The position numbers and the translations under genes are program-made. A stretch of 64,000 nucleotides of DNA, taken from Lachnospiraceae bacterium KM106-2. GTDB lineage: Bacteria > Bacillota > Clostridia > Lachnospirales > Lachnospiraceae. The notes beneath the pieces were generated by a model. It worked only from the letters and a program-made list of their open reading frames with translations. It searched no databases and was not told where the DNA came from. Below, piece by piece: positions 1-9,155 of the stretch. Position 1 is the stretch's first letter. Each line of letters starts with the position of its first letter. The DNA is taken from assembly GCA_009731425.1 (NCBI GenBank), contig AP018794.1:2611960-2675959 (forward strand), in the 5' to 3' direction.

Positions 1-349
1 CATAACTAAACATTACAACCGTGATAATAATCGGCACCAATCCACATCCATATAGTTTTCTCCAGATTGAAAATTCTACATTCCTATTTTTTTGAATCTT
101 ACGAATTACGATCGCAATGAGATCTAATACCATCCCAATGATCGCAATATGTAATAGTATCACCGATCTCATACTAAATACATTAATGGAACAAATACTT
201 AAAATAACTGCTAATGCAATGCATCCATATCTTATCCTCTTGCTCTCTTTCTCCCTGAGCCAAAATCTTGCTACTCTTCGTAAGTAATGATAAAAGTAGA
301 TTCCAAGGGGAATCATAGCAAGCGCCATCACAATTACATATCCTAACAT
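1..349 (-). CDS. Metallophosphoesterase, N-terminal part (cut by window edge)
   Basis: The frame opens at an ATG (349) preceded by an AGAAAGGAACG ribosome-binding site and runs off the left edge, giving 116 codons. The visible part is a membrane anchor: residues 1-20 are hydrophobic, a basic stretch with RRVARFWLRE follows, and two more hydrophobic segments lie around residues 45-80 and 100-116. This arrangement resembles the N-terminal membrane region of YkuE-like metallophosphoesterases of Lachnospiraceae, where a calcineurin-like phosphatase domain follows. That catalytic domain is outside the window, so the assignment rests on resemblance of the anchor alone. It could be another membrane protein. 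Confidence 0.6.
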   Translation of the reverse strand, partial: MLGYVIVMALAMIPLGIYFYHYLRRVARFWLREKESKRIRYGCIALAVILSICSINVFSMRSVILLHIAIIGMVLDLIAIVIRKIQKNRNVEFSIWRKLYGCGLVPIIITVVMFSY

Positions 350-753
350 AATATACGTTCCTTTCTCTTCTCATTTTTTATCCTAATAAAAGTATAGCAC
401 TTAGAGCTGGCTCCAAGGCAAGTAAAACTTAACTTTCTACTTACATAGAAAAATTCCCAGATAAGATTACTTCCTCTCATCTGGGAATCTATCTCTGTCT
501 TACTCTCTGACTGATCATAAGTTACATGCTTTGTATTGTTTTTAATTGGTCCTACTTGATTACTAATTTCCTCTTTGATTCTCTATAATTCTCTTAGTAA
601 CTCCACATGAACATTGGCATCAAAGTTTACATTTGTTAACGTGCTAAATAAGACATTTTCAATAAATCTGACATAGGATACTCTAGATTCCTATTGTTGC
701 TATCATAAAGTCCTTTTTTTCATTTATTCTTAGAATCTATATCTTACATAAAT
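350..753. other. Gene-free stretch with a possible decayed reading frame
   Basis: About 400 bases between two minus-strand genes. It holds the terminator at 449-487. On the minus strand there is also a 35-codon open stretch (around 590-700) that reads like protein (for example VSYVRFIENVLFS) but has no start codon and ends at a stop. A second open stretch follows in the same frame. This could be the remains of a small gene. I see nothing else in it. Confidence 0.3.
449..487 (-). terminator. Terminator after the SBBP/LRR gene
   Basis: TTCCCAGAT at 454-462 pairs with ATCTGGGAA at 479-487. On the minus strand the stem is followed by TTTTT. It lies about 270 bases past the stop of the 754-2655 gene and would end that transcript. 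Confidence 0.6.
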
Positions 754-2655
754 TTACACATCGGATTTTGGTGTGATCATCAGCCTCGTTGTCCGCCTTG
801 ATCTTTCCATTCTGCATACCTCATTATGGCTGTAATTAAAGTAAGCTAGCTTTAAACTCAGTTTTAACAGAGAAGAAAGATTTCTTACTCGGTTATAACT
901 GACATCCAAATATTGCAGCCACTCCATTTTTCCAAGCGGTGTAAGATCTTTGATCTGATTGTGACTTAGATCTAATGCAAATGTATATCTCGCATATTCC
1001 AGACCTTCGATCTTTGTAATATTCCATTCCGTTAAATCCAGTTTCTTTGGTAAGCGACACATATCCTCCAATGTAAGTGGCTCTTCATTATCCACTCCTC
1101 GCTTAAGGGCATCATTGAGCGCCCGCCTTAAATTCGGATCAATGATTGGTGCATACCACTTTTTAGGATGCTCTGGTATCTGGAGCAGATAATAATGCAA
1201 GGGGGTGCCCGGAATCTCCCATGTTTTCTTCTCTTTTAAAATTCCTGCAATCATTACCTCATTATCATCTTCGATAAAACAGTCTCCTTCATGCACCTCA
1301 TTATTTTCTAAATAAGTTGCATATAAGATACGTTCCAAAGTAGAGTGAAACTTGCATAAAATTATCGAACGAGCTCCACCGAATGGATCTGGTTGTACTC
1401 CATCTATGGTTGTTTCAAAATCAGAAGATAATGTGGATCCCATCGCATACACATTATCATATTTATCAATAACTAAAACATCCGCCCTTGTCTCCCTGCT
1501 CCCTGACAAATAGGTTGCTTGTAGAATTCTTTTCCCATTTCTGCTTAATCGGCAGATAATTCCTTGTCCCTCTTCCATTGTAGAAAATGGATATATGGCA
1601 TGATGACTTATCTTAAATTGATAACCTGCAATTCCGGTCACATAAATCTCTCCTTGATTTGTAGGACATCCATAATATAACTGGTTATACCCGGTTGTTC
1701 CTCCTAAATAGGTCGAGTAGATAAGATTTCCTGATGAATCGATTTTTGTAACAAATCCATTTCCATATCCCCCAGAATAATACGGCTGACATACGTTTTC
1801 CGTCAAAAGGAATGCACCCAATGATCCACTAAGTCCAAATGGGCTTTCATAATAATCTGCAACTCCAACTAGATAAGTGTTTTCATAATTATCTGTTGAT
1901 ATCTGCCATCCCAGATCGATGTTATTGCTTCCTAGATAAGACGCATAGATTATCTCATTTTTGAAAGGGTCGATCTTAATAATAAAGGCATCGATTTCTC
2001 TCTTTCGTTGTGGTTGAAATGCATTTCTAGTAAAGAAATCTATTGTCGTTGTGGCACCTGTTACCATAATATTACCTTGTCCATCCACACAGACTCCCGT
2101 TCCGATTGTAAGTGGCAGTTCCTCTGACTGATCCGCTAAAAATTCCAGATACTCATTTCTTTCTCTCTCTTCTGCATTCTCCATTCTTAGCAAAAGCTTC
2201 TTAAATACGATAATACTTTTTGTCTCCGTATTCGACTTACTTCCTCCCAGATAAGTAAAATAACTAATCTCTTCTCCATTCGCACTAAGTTTGAGTACAA
2301 AGGCATCGACCAGGCCTCTCCTCTTTTCCTGCAATGCTGCATTTTTACTGGATAGCAGCCTCTCCTTTGCTCTTGTCATTCCTGTAATATAGACACAGCC
2401 CTCTCTATCGACTGCAATTGCCTGTCCAATGGTATCAAATAAGCCAATCTCTGTATTATCGTAAACGAGTTCTCCTTTCTTTGTAAATTTCTGAATGCGA
2501 ATGCGATTTCTTGGCCTTCCGTTCTGGATTACTTTCTCTGTCAGCAAAACATAGAGATTTTTCTTTTCATCCATAGCCATTTTATGTATGATTGCATGGT
2601 TCGTTGTCCCAATTTCACGAAAGTCTTCTAGCTTCTCAGGTATCCAGCTCGCCAT
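754..2655 (-). CDS. SBBP beta-propeller repeat protein with C-terminal leucine-rich repeats
   Basis: 633 residues. The body carries repeated SBBP-type motifs ending in short hydrophobic/YLG strings (FTYLGGS, YASYLGSNN, YSTYLGGT, QATYLSGS, LYATYLEN), each preceded by strands such as DAFVLKLSANG or GFVTKIDSSGN. This is the pattern of the SBBP (beta-propeller) family. From about residue 545 the protein changes to leucine-rich repeats (LDLTEWNITKIEGLE, ALDLSHNQIKDLTPLG, YLDVSYNRVRNLSSL). There is no signal peptide or membrane segment, although SBBP proteins are often exported, so it is predicted to be cytoplasmic or to leave by an unrecognised route. Both repeat types are binding scaffolds and no catalytic motif is visible. 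It is monocistronic, with terminators on both sides. The function is unknown. Confidence 0.75.
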   Translation of the reverse strand: MASWIPEKLEDFREIGTTNHAIIHKMAMDEKKNLYVLLTEKVIQNGRPRNRIRIQKFTKKGELVYDNTEIGLFDTIGQAIAVDREGCVYITGMTRAKERLLSSKNAALQEKRRGLVDAFVLKLSANGEEISYFTYLGGSKSNTETKSIIVFKKLLLRMENAEERERNEYLEFLADQSEELPLTIGTGVCVDGQGNIMVTGATTTIDFFTRNAFQPQRKREIDAFIIKIDPFKNEIIYASYLGSNNIDLGWQISTDNYENTYLVGVADYYESPFGLSGSLGAFLLTENVCQPYYSGGYGNGFVTKIDSSGNLIYSTYLGGTTGYNQLYYGCPTNQGEIYVTGIAGYQFKISHHAIYPFSTMEEGQGIICRLSRNGKRILQATYLSGSRETRADVLVIDKYDNVYAMGSTLSSDFETTIDGVQPDPFGGARSIILCKFHSTLERILYATYLENNEVHEGDCFIEDDNEVMIAGILKEKKTWEIPGTPLHYYLLQIPEHPKKWYAPIIDPNLRRALNDALKRGVDNEEPLTLEDMCRLPKKLDLTEWNITKIEGLEYARYTFALDLSHNQIKDLTPLGKMEWLQYLDVSYNRVRNLSSLLKLSLKLAYFNYSHNEVCRMERSRRTTRLMITPKSDV

Positions 2656-2701
2656 ATCGATTGCTCCCGCTCTTTCTCATAGCTAATATATGAGTTATTT
2701 C

Positions 2702-2742
2702 TAAAAAAATAACCTTATGCGTTTTCTTCTGCATAAGGTTAT
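2702..2742 (-). terminator. Terminator of the chemoreceptor gene
   Basis: ATAACCTTATGC (2709-2720) pairs perfectly with GCATAAGGTTAT (2731-2742) around a 10-base loop. The minus-strand transcript then has a run of seven T (2702-2709 region). A textbook intrinsic terminator 16 bases past the stop of the gene at 2758. Confidence 0.9.
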
Positions 2743-2757
2743 CTCTTTATTTATAGC

Positions 2758-4815
2758 TTATAACTTAAATTGTTGCATCAGTTCTTCAAGTTGACATGCT
2801 CCATCTGCAAGACTCTTTGCTACAGTAGCAGTATCTTCAATTGCTGTCATCTGGGTATCGATTGTCGCTGCAACTTCTTCTGTTGCTGCAGCCGATTGTT
2901 GACAGATTGCAGAAATTCCTTCGATAGAATCGATTGCTACATTCTTAGAATGTTCAATCGTATGAATTGTCTGAATTAAGTTTGTAACTTGACTCTCCAT
3001 CTCTCTAAATGATTGATCCATTTTTTCTAAGATCTTTCCAGACTGCTTCATAGTTGTATTCGCATCCGCAATCGCCTCATTTGACTCATTCATATTTGCT
3101 TTTGTGTCTTGAATTTCACCTATAATTTCTCGTGTGATCATTTCTATCTCACTTACAGCTTCTGCTGTTGCATCAGATAACTTACGAATCTCCTCTGCGA
3201 CAACAACAAATCCTCGTCCAGCTTCCCCTGCCTTAGCAGCTTCAATAGAAGCATTTAAGGATAATAAACCAATTTGCTCTGCAATATTATTGATCGTATC
3301 TACGATTGCTCCAATAGACTCTGACTTATCAGATAATACTTCCACTCTCTGATTTGTTTGCACTCCTGTTTTGGTTACTACTACAAGCTTTTCATCAAGC
3401 TCATTTAAAGAGTGAATTCCTTTTGAATTAGCAGTCTTGGTTTCTTCAAATACTTTCTTTACAACGTTGGTATGATCCATTGCTTCCTCAACGCATTTTC
3501 CCAATTCTATTAATTTTGCATTTCCATTTGTTGCTTCTTCTGCTTGATAAGCAGATCCTTCTGCAAGTTCTGTACTTGCATTACTGATCTCCTTAGAAGA
3601 ATTGGATAAATGCGTCGTTGTCTCTTCTAGTACATGCGCTTGATTCGCTGTGTCATCTGCATGATATTTGATCTCACTGATCGTATTCTTTAAGATTTCT
3701 CTTAATTGATAGATGGAGTTTGCAATATGCCCTGTCTCATCTTTGAAGTCTTTATATTTCTCATAGGCTGGTTCTTCCCCTAATTGCAAGCTTGCTGTTA
3801 GATTAATTAATTTCGTCATCTCTGTAATCGGCTTTGCTATTCGGGTACCGATCACTTTTGCGCTCACGTTAAAAATAGTGAGCAGGATCAGGATTAAGAC
3901 TCCACCTATTTTGATTGCTTTATAGAATCCAGACATGGAATCTTCATTCACTGCATGAATCGCGATGATATTTCCATTGCTGAGTTTACAATATGCAATT
4001 CTTATTTTTTGCCCTTTCACGGTATACTCATCAAGCCCTATATCATCTTTAGGAAAATCAATACTTTTCCCCATGGTATCTGCTACTTTTTCACCTTCTT
4101 TATAATCTTTATGGACAATATACTCCATGTCGTGATTTACTAAGAATGCATAACCATGATCATAAATCTGGTATTCTGATACCATCTTCTGATATTCATC
4201 AAAAAATAAATCAATGGCAACGACTGCAATTAACTGGTTATCTTTATAAATAGGCTTCGTATAAGAAAATCGCATACTATCCGAGAATTCATCTGAGTGA
4301 GGATCGCTCCATACCCCTTTCCCTTCTCGTATCGGATTATAGTACCACTGCATCTCTGGATTATCTTCTGTAAACTCTGCCTTCTTAAACTTTACCATCT
4401 TTTCGTATTCGGATGTGGTATCTTTTCTCTCATAGATAATTTGATTTGCTTCTTTCGTTAACTCTGGATTGATAAAGAACGCAATTCCTAATGCCTTCTC
4501 ATTAGAACTTACCATGCTTCTCAACATTGGCGCCAATGCATTGCTATATGACTTAATATAATCAGAATCACCTAGTGAATCAATCTCTAATGTTTCTCCC
4601 AAATAACCCTCGATCGAAGCAACATCTTTCTCAGTCATATCAAGTACTTCTTGAATATTATTTCCAAGAACCTTAACACTTTGTTTCATCTCATTATAAA
4701 TGGATGCTCTTTGATTTCTGTAATAACTTTGTAGTAGGATCCCTGCTGTTGCCACTGTCATAATCAAACTACACGCAACCATTGCCAAAACTATCTTTGA
4801 TGATATTTTTTTCAT
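2758..4815 (-). CDS. Methyl-accepting chemotaxis protein with extracellular Cache-type sensor
   Basis: 685 residues. A transmembrane helix lies at about 8-28, a long extracellular sensor domain with Cache-like features ([23 protein letters not shown]) spans about 30-300, and a second transmembrane helix lies near 305-325. A HAMP-like linker and a long cytoplasmic coiled coil follow. The coil carries the conserved hairpin tip, [19 protein letters not shown], that contacts CheA/CheW (about 505-540). It senses an outside ligand, often an amino or organic acid in this class, and signals to the flagellar motor. The start is the ATG at 4815, since AAAGGGGC lies 8-9 bases upstream; a TTG six codons earlier overlaps that ribosome-binding site. 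No other chemotaxis or flagellar gene is nearby. Confidence 0.92.
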   Translation of the reverse strand: MKKISSKIVLAMVACSLIMTVATAGILLQSYYRNQRASIYNEMKQSVKVLGNNIQEVLDMTEKDVASIEGYLGETLEIDSLGDSDYIKSYSNALAPMLRSMVSSNEKALGIAFFINPELTKEANQIIYERKDTTSEYEKMVKFKKAEFTEDNPEMQWYYNPIREGKGVWSDPHSDEFSDSMRFSYTKPIYKDNQLIAVVAIDLFFDEYQKMVSEYQIYDHGYAFLVNHDMEYIVHKDYKEGEKVADTMGKSIDFPKDDIGLDEYTVKGQKIRIAYCKLSNGNIIAIHAVNEDSMSGFYKAIKIGGVLILILLTIFNVSAKVIGTRIAKPITEMTKLINLTASLQLGEEPAYEKYKDFKDETGHIANSIYQLREILKNTISEIKYHADDTANQAHVLEETTTHLSNSSKEISNASTELAEGSAYQAEEATNGNAKLIELGKCVEEAMDHTNVVKKVFEETKTANSKGIHSLNELDEKLVVVTKTGVQTNQRVEVLSDKSESIGAIVDTINNIAEQIGLLSLNASIEAAKAGEAGRGFVVVAEEIRKLSDATAEAVSEIEMITREIIGEIQDTKANMNESNEAIADANTTMKQSGKILEKMDQSFREMESQVTNLIQTIHTIEHSKNVAIDSIEGISAICQQSAAATEEVAATIDTQMTAIEDTATVAKSLADGACQLEELMQQFKL

Positions 4816-4858
4816 AATAATAGCCCCTTTCAAAAATCCAATACATTATATATTACAT

Positions 4859-4866
4859 TTATCGAC
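4859..4866 (-). promoter_or_regulatory. GTCGATAA motif upstream of the chemoreceptor
   Basis: GTCGATAA on the minus strand, 44 bases before the start codon and followed by an AT-rich TATATAATG stretch. Near-identical octamers lie 40-46 bases before ywbE, the NlpC/P60 gene and the PBP gene. It could be a flagellar-sigma (-10 GCCGATAT-like) element or a Spo0A-box-like site. No consistent -35 element is visible. Confidence 0.35.
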
Positions 4867-4940
4867 ACATTGCCCTAATATGTCCAGTAATTTTATTTTC
4901 CAACTTAATCCATAAAAGTAGTAAAGAGGCATAAACAAGA

Positions 4941-4979
4941 AGAAGATCCGTACCAAGTAAAACTCAGTACGAATCTTCT
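4941..4979 (-). terminator. Hairpin after the YeiH-type gene
   Basis: AGAAGATCCGTAC (4941-4953) pairs with GTACGAATCTTCT (4967-4979) with one mismatch. It begins just after the stop of the gene at 4984. The T-run that follows on the minus strand is short (TTGTTTATG), so termination may be partial. Confidence 0.55.
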
Positions 4980-4983
4980 GTCA

Positions 4984-6006
4984 TTACCAAATTCCTAATA
5001 AACTCTGTAATAATAAACTTACTCCCGTAATACCGATCCAACAGCACAATCCCATGAAGATTGGTTTTCCACCTGTCTTGATCAACTTAACGATATTTGT
5101 GTTCAAACCGATTGCTGCCATAGCAAGTACGATAAAGAATTTACTTAACTCTTTAACCGGCTGGAAGAAATATGCAGATACTCCACAGTTTACAGCTACT
5201 GTCGTAATGATAGACGCTGCAATAAAATAAAGGATGAAGAATGGGAAGATTTTCTTTAGGCTGACTGCATTTCCATCTTTCCCTTTTTCTTTTCTTGTTC
5301 GTATAAATGCTAATACTAATGTGATTGGAATGATCGCCAATGTTCTTGTTAATTTAACTGTTACTGCTTTATCAAGCGTTGCACTACCTAAATGGAACAT
5401 ACTATCCCAAGTGGAAGCTGCTGCTGTAACAGAAGATGTATCATTGATCGCAGTACCTGCGAAGATACCGAATGCTCCACCGCTTGTGGAATCAAATCCT
5501 AGCATCTTACCAAACGTCGGAAATAAAATGGCTGCTAATACATTAAAGAAGAAAATAACTGAAATCGCTTGCGCAACCTCATCGTCATCTGCATCTATTA
5601 CCGGCGCTGTTGCTGCAATCGCTGAACCACCGCAGATAGAAGAGCCAACCCCTACTAAGGTAGATATTTTAGATGGGATGTGCATTACTTTATGTAGTAG
5701 ATAAGAGATGATCAGAGAAGTTGAAATCGTACACACGATAATGGGAAGCGATTGCTTTCCAGTCTCTAAGATCACATTTAAGTTTAAGCCAAATCCAAGT
5801 AAAATAACTGCCCATTGAAGAATTTTCTTAGAAGTAAACTTAATCCCTTTTTCAAATTCAGATTTATCTTTTATAAACAATGTGACAATCATACCAATAA
5901 TGATCGCAATTACTGCACCACCGATGATTGGGAATTCTTTTCCCAAGAACCAAGATGGAATTGCAATCGCTAAACACAATACGAATCCTTTTAACATACC
6001 GTTCAT
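4984..6006 (-). CDS. YeiH/UPF0324-family membrane transporter, putative sulfite/sulfate exporter
   Basis: 340 residues, almost entirely hydrophobic with about ten membrane segments. Family features include [15 protein letters not shown] at the N-terminus, LLGFGLNLN, the glycine-rich [14 protein letters not shown] and the [12 protein letters not shown] stretch. Together these match the conserved-hypothetical-698 (YeiH) family, and the length is normal for it. YeiH-type proteins have been linked to sulfite or sulfate export, though the substrate is not proved in most species. The start is fixed by AGGAGG at 6015-6020, eight bases before the ATG. It is divergent from a LysR regulator, the usual arrangement for yeiE/yeiH, so that regulator probably controls it. 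A sulfite/nitrite reductase lies 8 kb away. Confidence 0.87.
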   Translation of the reverse strand: MNGMLKGFVLCLAIAIPSWFLGKEFPIIGGAVIAIIIGMIVTLFIKDKSEFEKGIKFTSKKILQWAVILLGFGLNLNVILETGKQSLPIIVCTISTSLIISYLLHKVMHIPSKISTLVGVGSSICGGSAIAATAPVIDADDDEVAQAISVIFFFNVLAAILFPTFGKMLGFDSTSGGAFGIFAGTAINDTSSVTAAASTWDSMFHLGSATLDKAVTVKLTRTLAIIPITLVLAFIRTRKEKGKDGNAVSLKKIFPFFILYFIAASIITTVAVNCGVSAYFFQPVKELSKFFIVLAMAAIGLNTNIVKLIKTGGKPIFMGLCCWIGITGVSLLLQSLLGIW

Positions 6007-6145
6007 CTTGTATGCCTCCTGTACTTTTCTTTTTTGTCCTCCAAAATACTACCATATCTATTCCATAAAATAAAATTATATATTTTTATATTTTCCATAA
6101 AAATATGTTATGATAGAAGGAGTACATAAGAAAGAGAGAATCACG
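6007..6145. promoter_or_regulatory. Divergent promoter region of the exporter and LysR gene
   Basis: Very A/T-rich. It contains two direct copies of TTCCATAAAA (around 6061 and 6093) about three helical turns apart, with an ATTATATATTTTTATAT stretch between them. LysR proteins typically bind such sites in shared promoters. This is inference from position and composition only. Confidence 0.45.
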
Positions 6146-7027
6146 ATGTTAGATTATCGAATTGAAACATTTTTATCAGTCTGCAATTGTATGAACTATA
6201 CGAAAGCCGCGGAGTTATTACATATTACACAGCCTGCTGTATCTCAGCATATCCATCACTTAGAGAATGAATATGGAACAAAGCTCTTCTTACAAGAAGG
6301 TAAAAAAATAAAGCTATCTCATGCTGGGGAAATTCTTTTAGATACCGTTCGAACGTTGAAAAATGATGAGAAATTCATGATCAATCAAATGAACAGCAAA
6401 ACCCGAGAGGATATTCCTTTAAAATTTGGAACAACCATGACAATCGGCGAATTCATTATCACCAATCCGCTTTGCTCCTATATAAAAAATCATCCGGATG
6501 CGGATATTCAAATGATCATTTCCAATACTAATGACTTGTTAGAAAAACTACGAATAGGCGAGATCAATTTTGCTCTAGTCGAAGGTTATTATGATCCTAA
6601 AATATTTGAACATATGACGTATAGCACCGAGCCATTTATTGCTGCTTGTTCTAGTTCTCATCTCTTTCCAAAAGAACCCTCTGTCTTAGAAGATCTACTG
6701 GACGAACGCCTTCTCCTTCGAGAACTCGGTTCTGGTACTAGGGATATTTTAGAGAAAAATCTAGATGTAAAAGGGCTCTCCGTCCATGACTTCCGACATA
6801 CGATGGAGATCAGCTCCATGCATGTCATCGTTCATTTACTCAGACAGAATTGTGGCATCTCATTTCTATATAAGGCTGCCATTAAGAACGATTTAGAAGA
6901 TGGAACACTTCGAGAAGTTCCTCTCAAAGACTTCCATATGAAACATGATTTTACATTTATCTGGAATAAACATAGTATGTTTGATGAAACATACCGTTCT
7001 ATCTGTAACGAACTAAAAGGTCATTAA
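6146..7027 (+). CDS. LysR-family transcriptional regulator
   Basis: 293 residues, a normal LysR length. The N-terminal winged helix-turn-helix is clear (MLDYRIETFLSVCNCMNYTK, then AAELLHITQPAVSQHIHHLE). The rest forms the two-lobed effector-binding domain (LKFGTTMTIGEFIITNPL and further on). I chose the ATG at 6146, with AAAGAGAG upstream, because an earlier in-frame ATG (6110) would add twelve residues before the canonical start of the DNA-binding domain. It is divergent from the YeiH-type exporter, so it probably regulates that gene, as YeiE does for yeiH. The last 15 bases overlap the end of the convergent hydrolase gene, so no separate terminator is seen. Confidence 0.9.
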   Translation: MLDYRIETFLSVCNCMNYTKAAELLHITQPAVSQHIHHLENEYGTKLFLQEGKKIKLSHAGEILLDTVRTLKNDEKFMINQMNSKTREDIPLKFGTTMTIGEFIITNPLCSYIKNHPDADIQMIISNTNDLLEKLRIGEINFALVEGYYDPKIFEHMTYSTEPFIAACSSSHLFPKEPSVLEDLLDERLLLRELGSGTRDILEKNLDVKGLSVHDFRHTMEISSMHVIVHLLRQNCGISFLYKAAIKNDLEDGTLREVPLKDFHMKHDFTFIWNKHSMFDETYRSICNELKGH

Positions 7028-7735
7028 CATATGTGCATATTTCTTTGGCTGCCTTAGAATATAGCCACAATGTCCATACCCCTTCATATGTGTAAACATA
7101 GCATTACCATATTTTCGTTTTAATCCCCTCTCACAAAGTCTTGCAGATTCCTTTGTTCCAAATAGGAAATGCATCTTCTTTTGTTGACTCGAGGGGATTT
7201 CTAACTTTCGGCAGGCATAGCAGGCTGATCCCAGTCCCTCACAGGTCTCCTTCGTAATATCTTTACATACAGCCACCATATTTTTACCCATCCCTGAAAA
7301 ATAATGATTCATCTTTTCTTCCCCTCGCTGAGGATCTTTCTGCATTTCCCTAACAATGCGATAAAATATCTTGTTTCCAATTTTACTTAAGTGCTTCCAA
7401 TAAAAGATCGGTGCCCCATCTAAATACACCTGCGCTACTCGATTACTATTCTTAGCGAAATAATCCAGTGCAATGGTAGCTCCCAGCGAAATACCAAGAA
7501 GCATTTTGATCCTTCCTAACTTCTTTCGTTCGATCTCCCTCTCAATCTGCCTCGTCTCATTGTCTACTGATACAAATATACTGCCTTTATAGTGGCCATC
7601 CAAGACCGGAAGCATCACATAGTATTTCTCTTTCAATAATGGTACGATCTCCTGATAACACTCTGAATTAGTAAACATGGGATGGATCAAGATAGCCACC
7701 GGCTTATTCGGATTTCCTTCATAGTTAAAAATCAT
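7013..7735 (-). CDS. Alpha/beta hydrolase
   Basis: 240 residues. Alpha/beta-hydrolase fold signs are IFNYEGNPNKPVAILIHPMF (first strand and oxyanion loop), the nucleophile elbow GISLGAT with Ser near residue 82, YLDGAP after it, and GYGHCGYI near the C-terminus supplying the catalytic His. The start at 7735 is an ATGA overlap with the stop of the upstream hydrolase, behind GGAGG. A longer reading frame upstream lacks a better site. The two hydrolases are therefore translationally coupled and probably act together or on related esters. The substrate is unknown. The 3' end overlaps the convergent LysR gene by 15 bases. Confidence 0.8.
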   Translation of the reverse strand: MIFNYEGNPNKPVAILIHPMFTNSECYQEIVPLLKEKYYVMLPVLDGHYKGSIFVSVDNETRQIEREIERKKLGRIKMLLGISLGATIALDYFAKNSNRVAQVYLDGAPIFYWKHLSKIGNKIFYRIVREMQKDPQRGEEKMNHYFSGMGKNMVAVCKDITKETCEGLGSACYACRKLEIPSSQQKKMHFLFGTKESARLCERGLKRKYGNAMFTHMKGYGHCGYILRQPKKYAHMLMTF

Positions 7736-8514
7736 ACTCTTTCGCCTCCTACAATCTGCTCCATTAACTGAACCCATTCCTTCGGTCTGCATGCTAATAA
7801 CTCCTCATGAAGCATATCATACTCAATGATATCCGGGTCTTTAAAATGTTTTAGATATCGTTTCTTATACTCCTCACCCATCTTATTTGCATAAATACAG
7901 TGTACCTTGGAACCTTCCACTTCTATTTCCTCTTCTAATTTCGTCTCCAAATCAGAATAGTATTGTCTCTCGATACTCTTTCTCGTAACAAAGTTTAGTT
8001 TCCTAGCTCCATTTCCAAACATCATTCGCAAAAACTGTCTTGTGTATTCTTTTCCGGCTCTTTTTTCAAAGATATGTACGATTCTTGGATTTAATCTTCC
8101 CTTTTTCAATGCATGATGGAACAGCAATGCCAGTATCTTGGCAGTAAGCTTACTAAGGAAGCCACTTCCTTGATCTAAATCCGAACTGCCGATGATTCCG
8201 TGGTCCAAATGAATCCGATTTCTCTGCATCAATAATCCAATAAAGGAACCTCCTAAAGAGCAGCCATAGATTGCTTCTACCCTTCCATGAAGATTCCTTT
8301 TTATATATGACTCAATCTTTCTTGTCTCTGTGATCATATCAATAAATTCAGTTTTCTCATTTTCGTCAAATCCATCGTAAGATACACAGACTACATGAAA
8401 ATAATCCGTTAATTTAGAGATGACATGCCCAAAGTTATTTCTCCAATGACAACAAGTACCTGGCAATAACATGATAACTGGTTTTTCTTTTTCTCCAAAC
8501 TCATAAAATTTCAC
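7732..8514 (-). CDS. Alpha/beta hydrolase
   Basis: 260 residues. The protein opens with KFYEFGEKEKPVIMLLPGT, a typical strand followed by the oxyanion loop. It has the nucleophile elbow YGCSLGGSF and ends with a probable His in YDMLHEE, so it looks like an alpha/beta hydrolase with an inserted lid around residues 110-190. The start is a GTG at 8514, because AAGGAGGG sits eight bases upstream. Upstream in-frame codons lie before that site. It overlaps the next hydrolase by four bases (ATGA). The substrate is not recognisable; similar pairs occur without known function. Confidence 0.78.
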   Translation of the reverse strand: MKFYEFGEKEKPVIMLLPGTCCHWRNNFGHVISKLTDYFHVVCVSYDGFDENEKTEFIDMITETRKIESYIKRNLHGRVEAIYGCSLGGSFIGLLMQRNRIHLDHGIIGSSDLDQGSGFLSKLTAKILALLFHHALKKGRLNPRIVHIFEKRAGKEYTRQFLRMMFGNGARKLNFVTRKSIERQYYSDLETKLEEEIEVEGSKVHCIYANKMGEEYKKRYLKHFKDPDIIEYDMLHEELLACRPKEWVQLMEQIVGGERV

Positions 8515-8599
8515 TTGGCATCCCTCCTTATCTATTAAGTATAACACTTATTAGGGGATGCAAATGAAAACTTTTCTCAAATAAATTGTAAACTTTTTT

Positions 8600-9028
8600 C
8601 TAATCTTCCTCTTTTAGATAATCGATAATATACTGCCAGAAATCTTTCGGTAGATAAATAAGCTTCTGATCTTTGGCATTCTTTCCGATGCACCCATGTG
8701 ATCTTCCTTCTTTCATACTGATCGTAACTTGATCATTAAATCGAACAAAGATACCATTACTATCATCCGTTACTTGATCATCCCATACCTTCCTTGTGAA
8801 TCTCCAGTCGCCTACCATATTGATCAGCTTCTTGATCTCCTTTTGATCGGTGATCTCTGCTACCAATTCCGAATAGATTGGATTTCCCCGATAAATTAGA
8901 ATCTTGTTGGTTGTAAAATCATATGAATTTCCACCATAGTAAAGCAGGTGCCTTCCTCCAAGAAAGATTGCTGCGACGATTGCAAGAAATAATGCTAATT
9001 GCAATGTATGTATTATCTTTTCCTTCAT
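8600..9028 (-). CDS. Membrane-anchored protein of unknown function
   Basis: 142 residues with one transmembrane segment at about 8-25 and a soluble outer domain. I do not recognise the family. The soluble part contains YDFTTNKILIYRGNP, a helix with DQKEIKKLINMVGDW and a C-terminal LIYLPKDFWQYIIDYLKE. The ATG is well supported by GGGGGAG five bases upstream. It stands alone between the hydrolase pair and the dihydrouridine synthase gene. Confidence 0.65.
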   Translation of the reverse strand: MKEKIIHTLQLALFLAIVAAIFLGGRHLLYYGGNSYDFTTNKILIYRGNPIYSELVAEITDQKEIKKLINMVGDWRFTRKVWDDQVTDDSNGIFVRFNDQVTISMKEGRSHGCIGKNAKDQKLIYLPKDFWQYIIDYLKEED

Positions 9029-9112
9029 TGAACTCCCCCACTATCGTATTCTTCTTACTCTTTTACTAACCTCATAATTACTATACTTATTTTACCACAT
9101 CATTATACAATT

Positions 9113-9151
9113 AAAAAAAGACGTCCCCACACTTTTTTGTGCGAGAACGCC
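9113..9151 (-). terminator. Terminator after the dihydrouridine synthase gene
   Basis: On the minus strand GGCGTTCTCGCAC and GTGTGGGGACGTC pair (with G-U pairs) around AAAAAA and are followed by seven T. It lies directly past the stop at 9156 and closes the dus transcript. Confidence 0.85.
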
Positions 9152-9155
9152 CAAT

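Noticed and set aside
183..374. 63-codon minus-strand frame at the left edge
   Set aside because: It is a shifted frame over the metallophosphoesterase start; its first codons coincide with that gene's ribosome-binding site.
4816..4833. TTG start for the Cache chemoreceptor six codons upstream
   Set aside because: It overlaps the AAAGGGGC ribosome-binding site that serves the ATG at 4815.
4834..4940. Cyclic-di-GMP riboswitch upstream of the chemoreceptor
   Set aside because: The leader is too short and A/T-rich and lacks the conserved paired elements; only the GTCGATAA motif stands out.
5234..5704. 156-codon plus-strand frame
   Set aside because: It lies wholly antisense to the YeiH-type gene, which has clear family motifs and a perfect ribosome-binding site.
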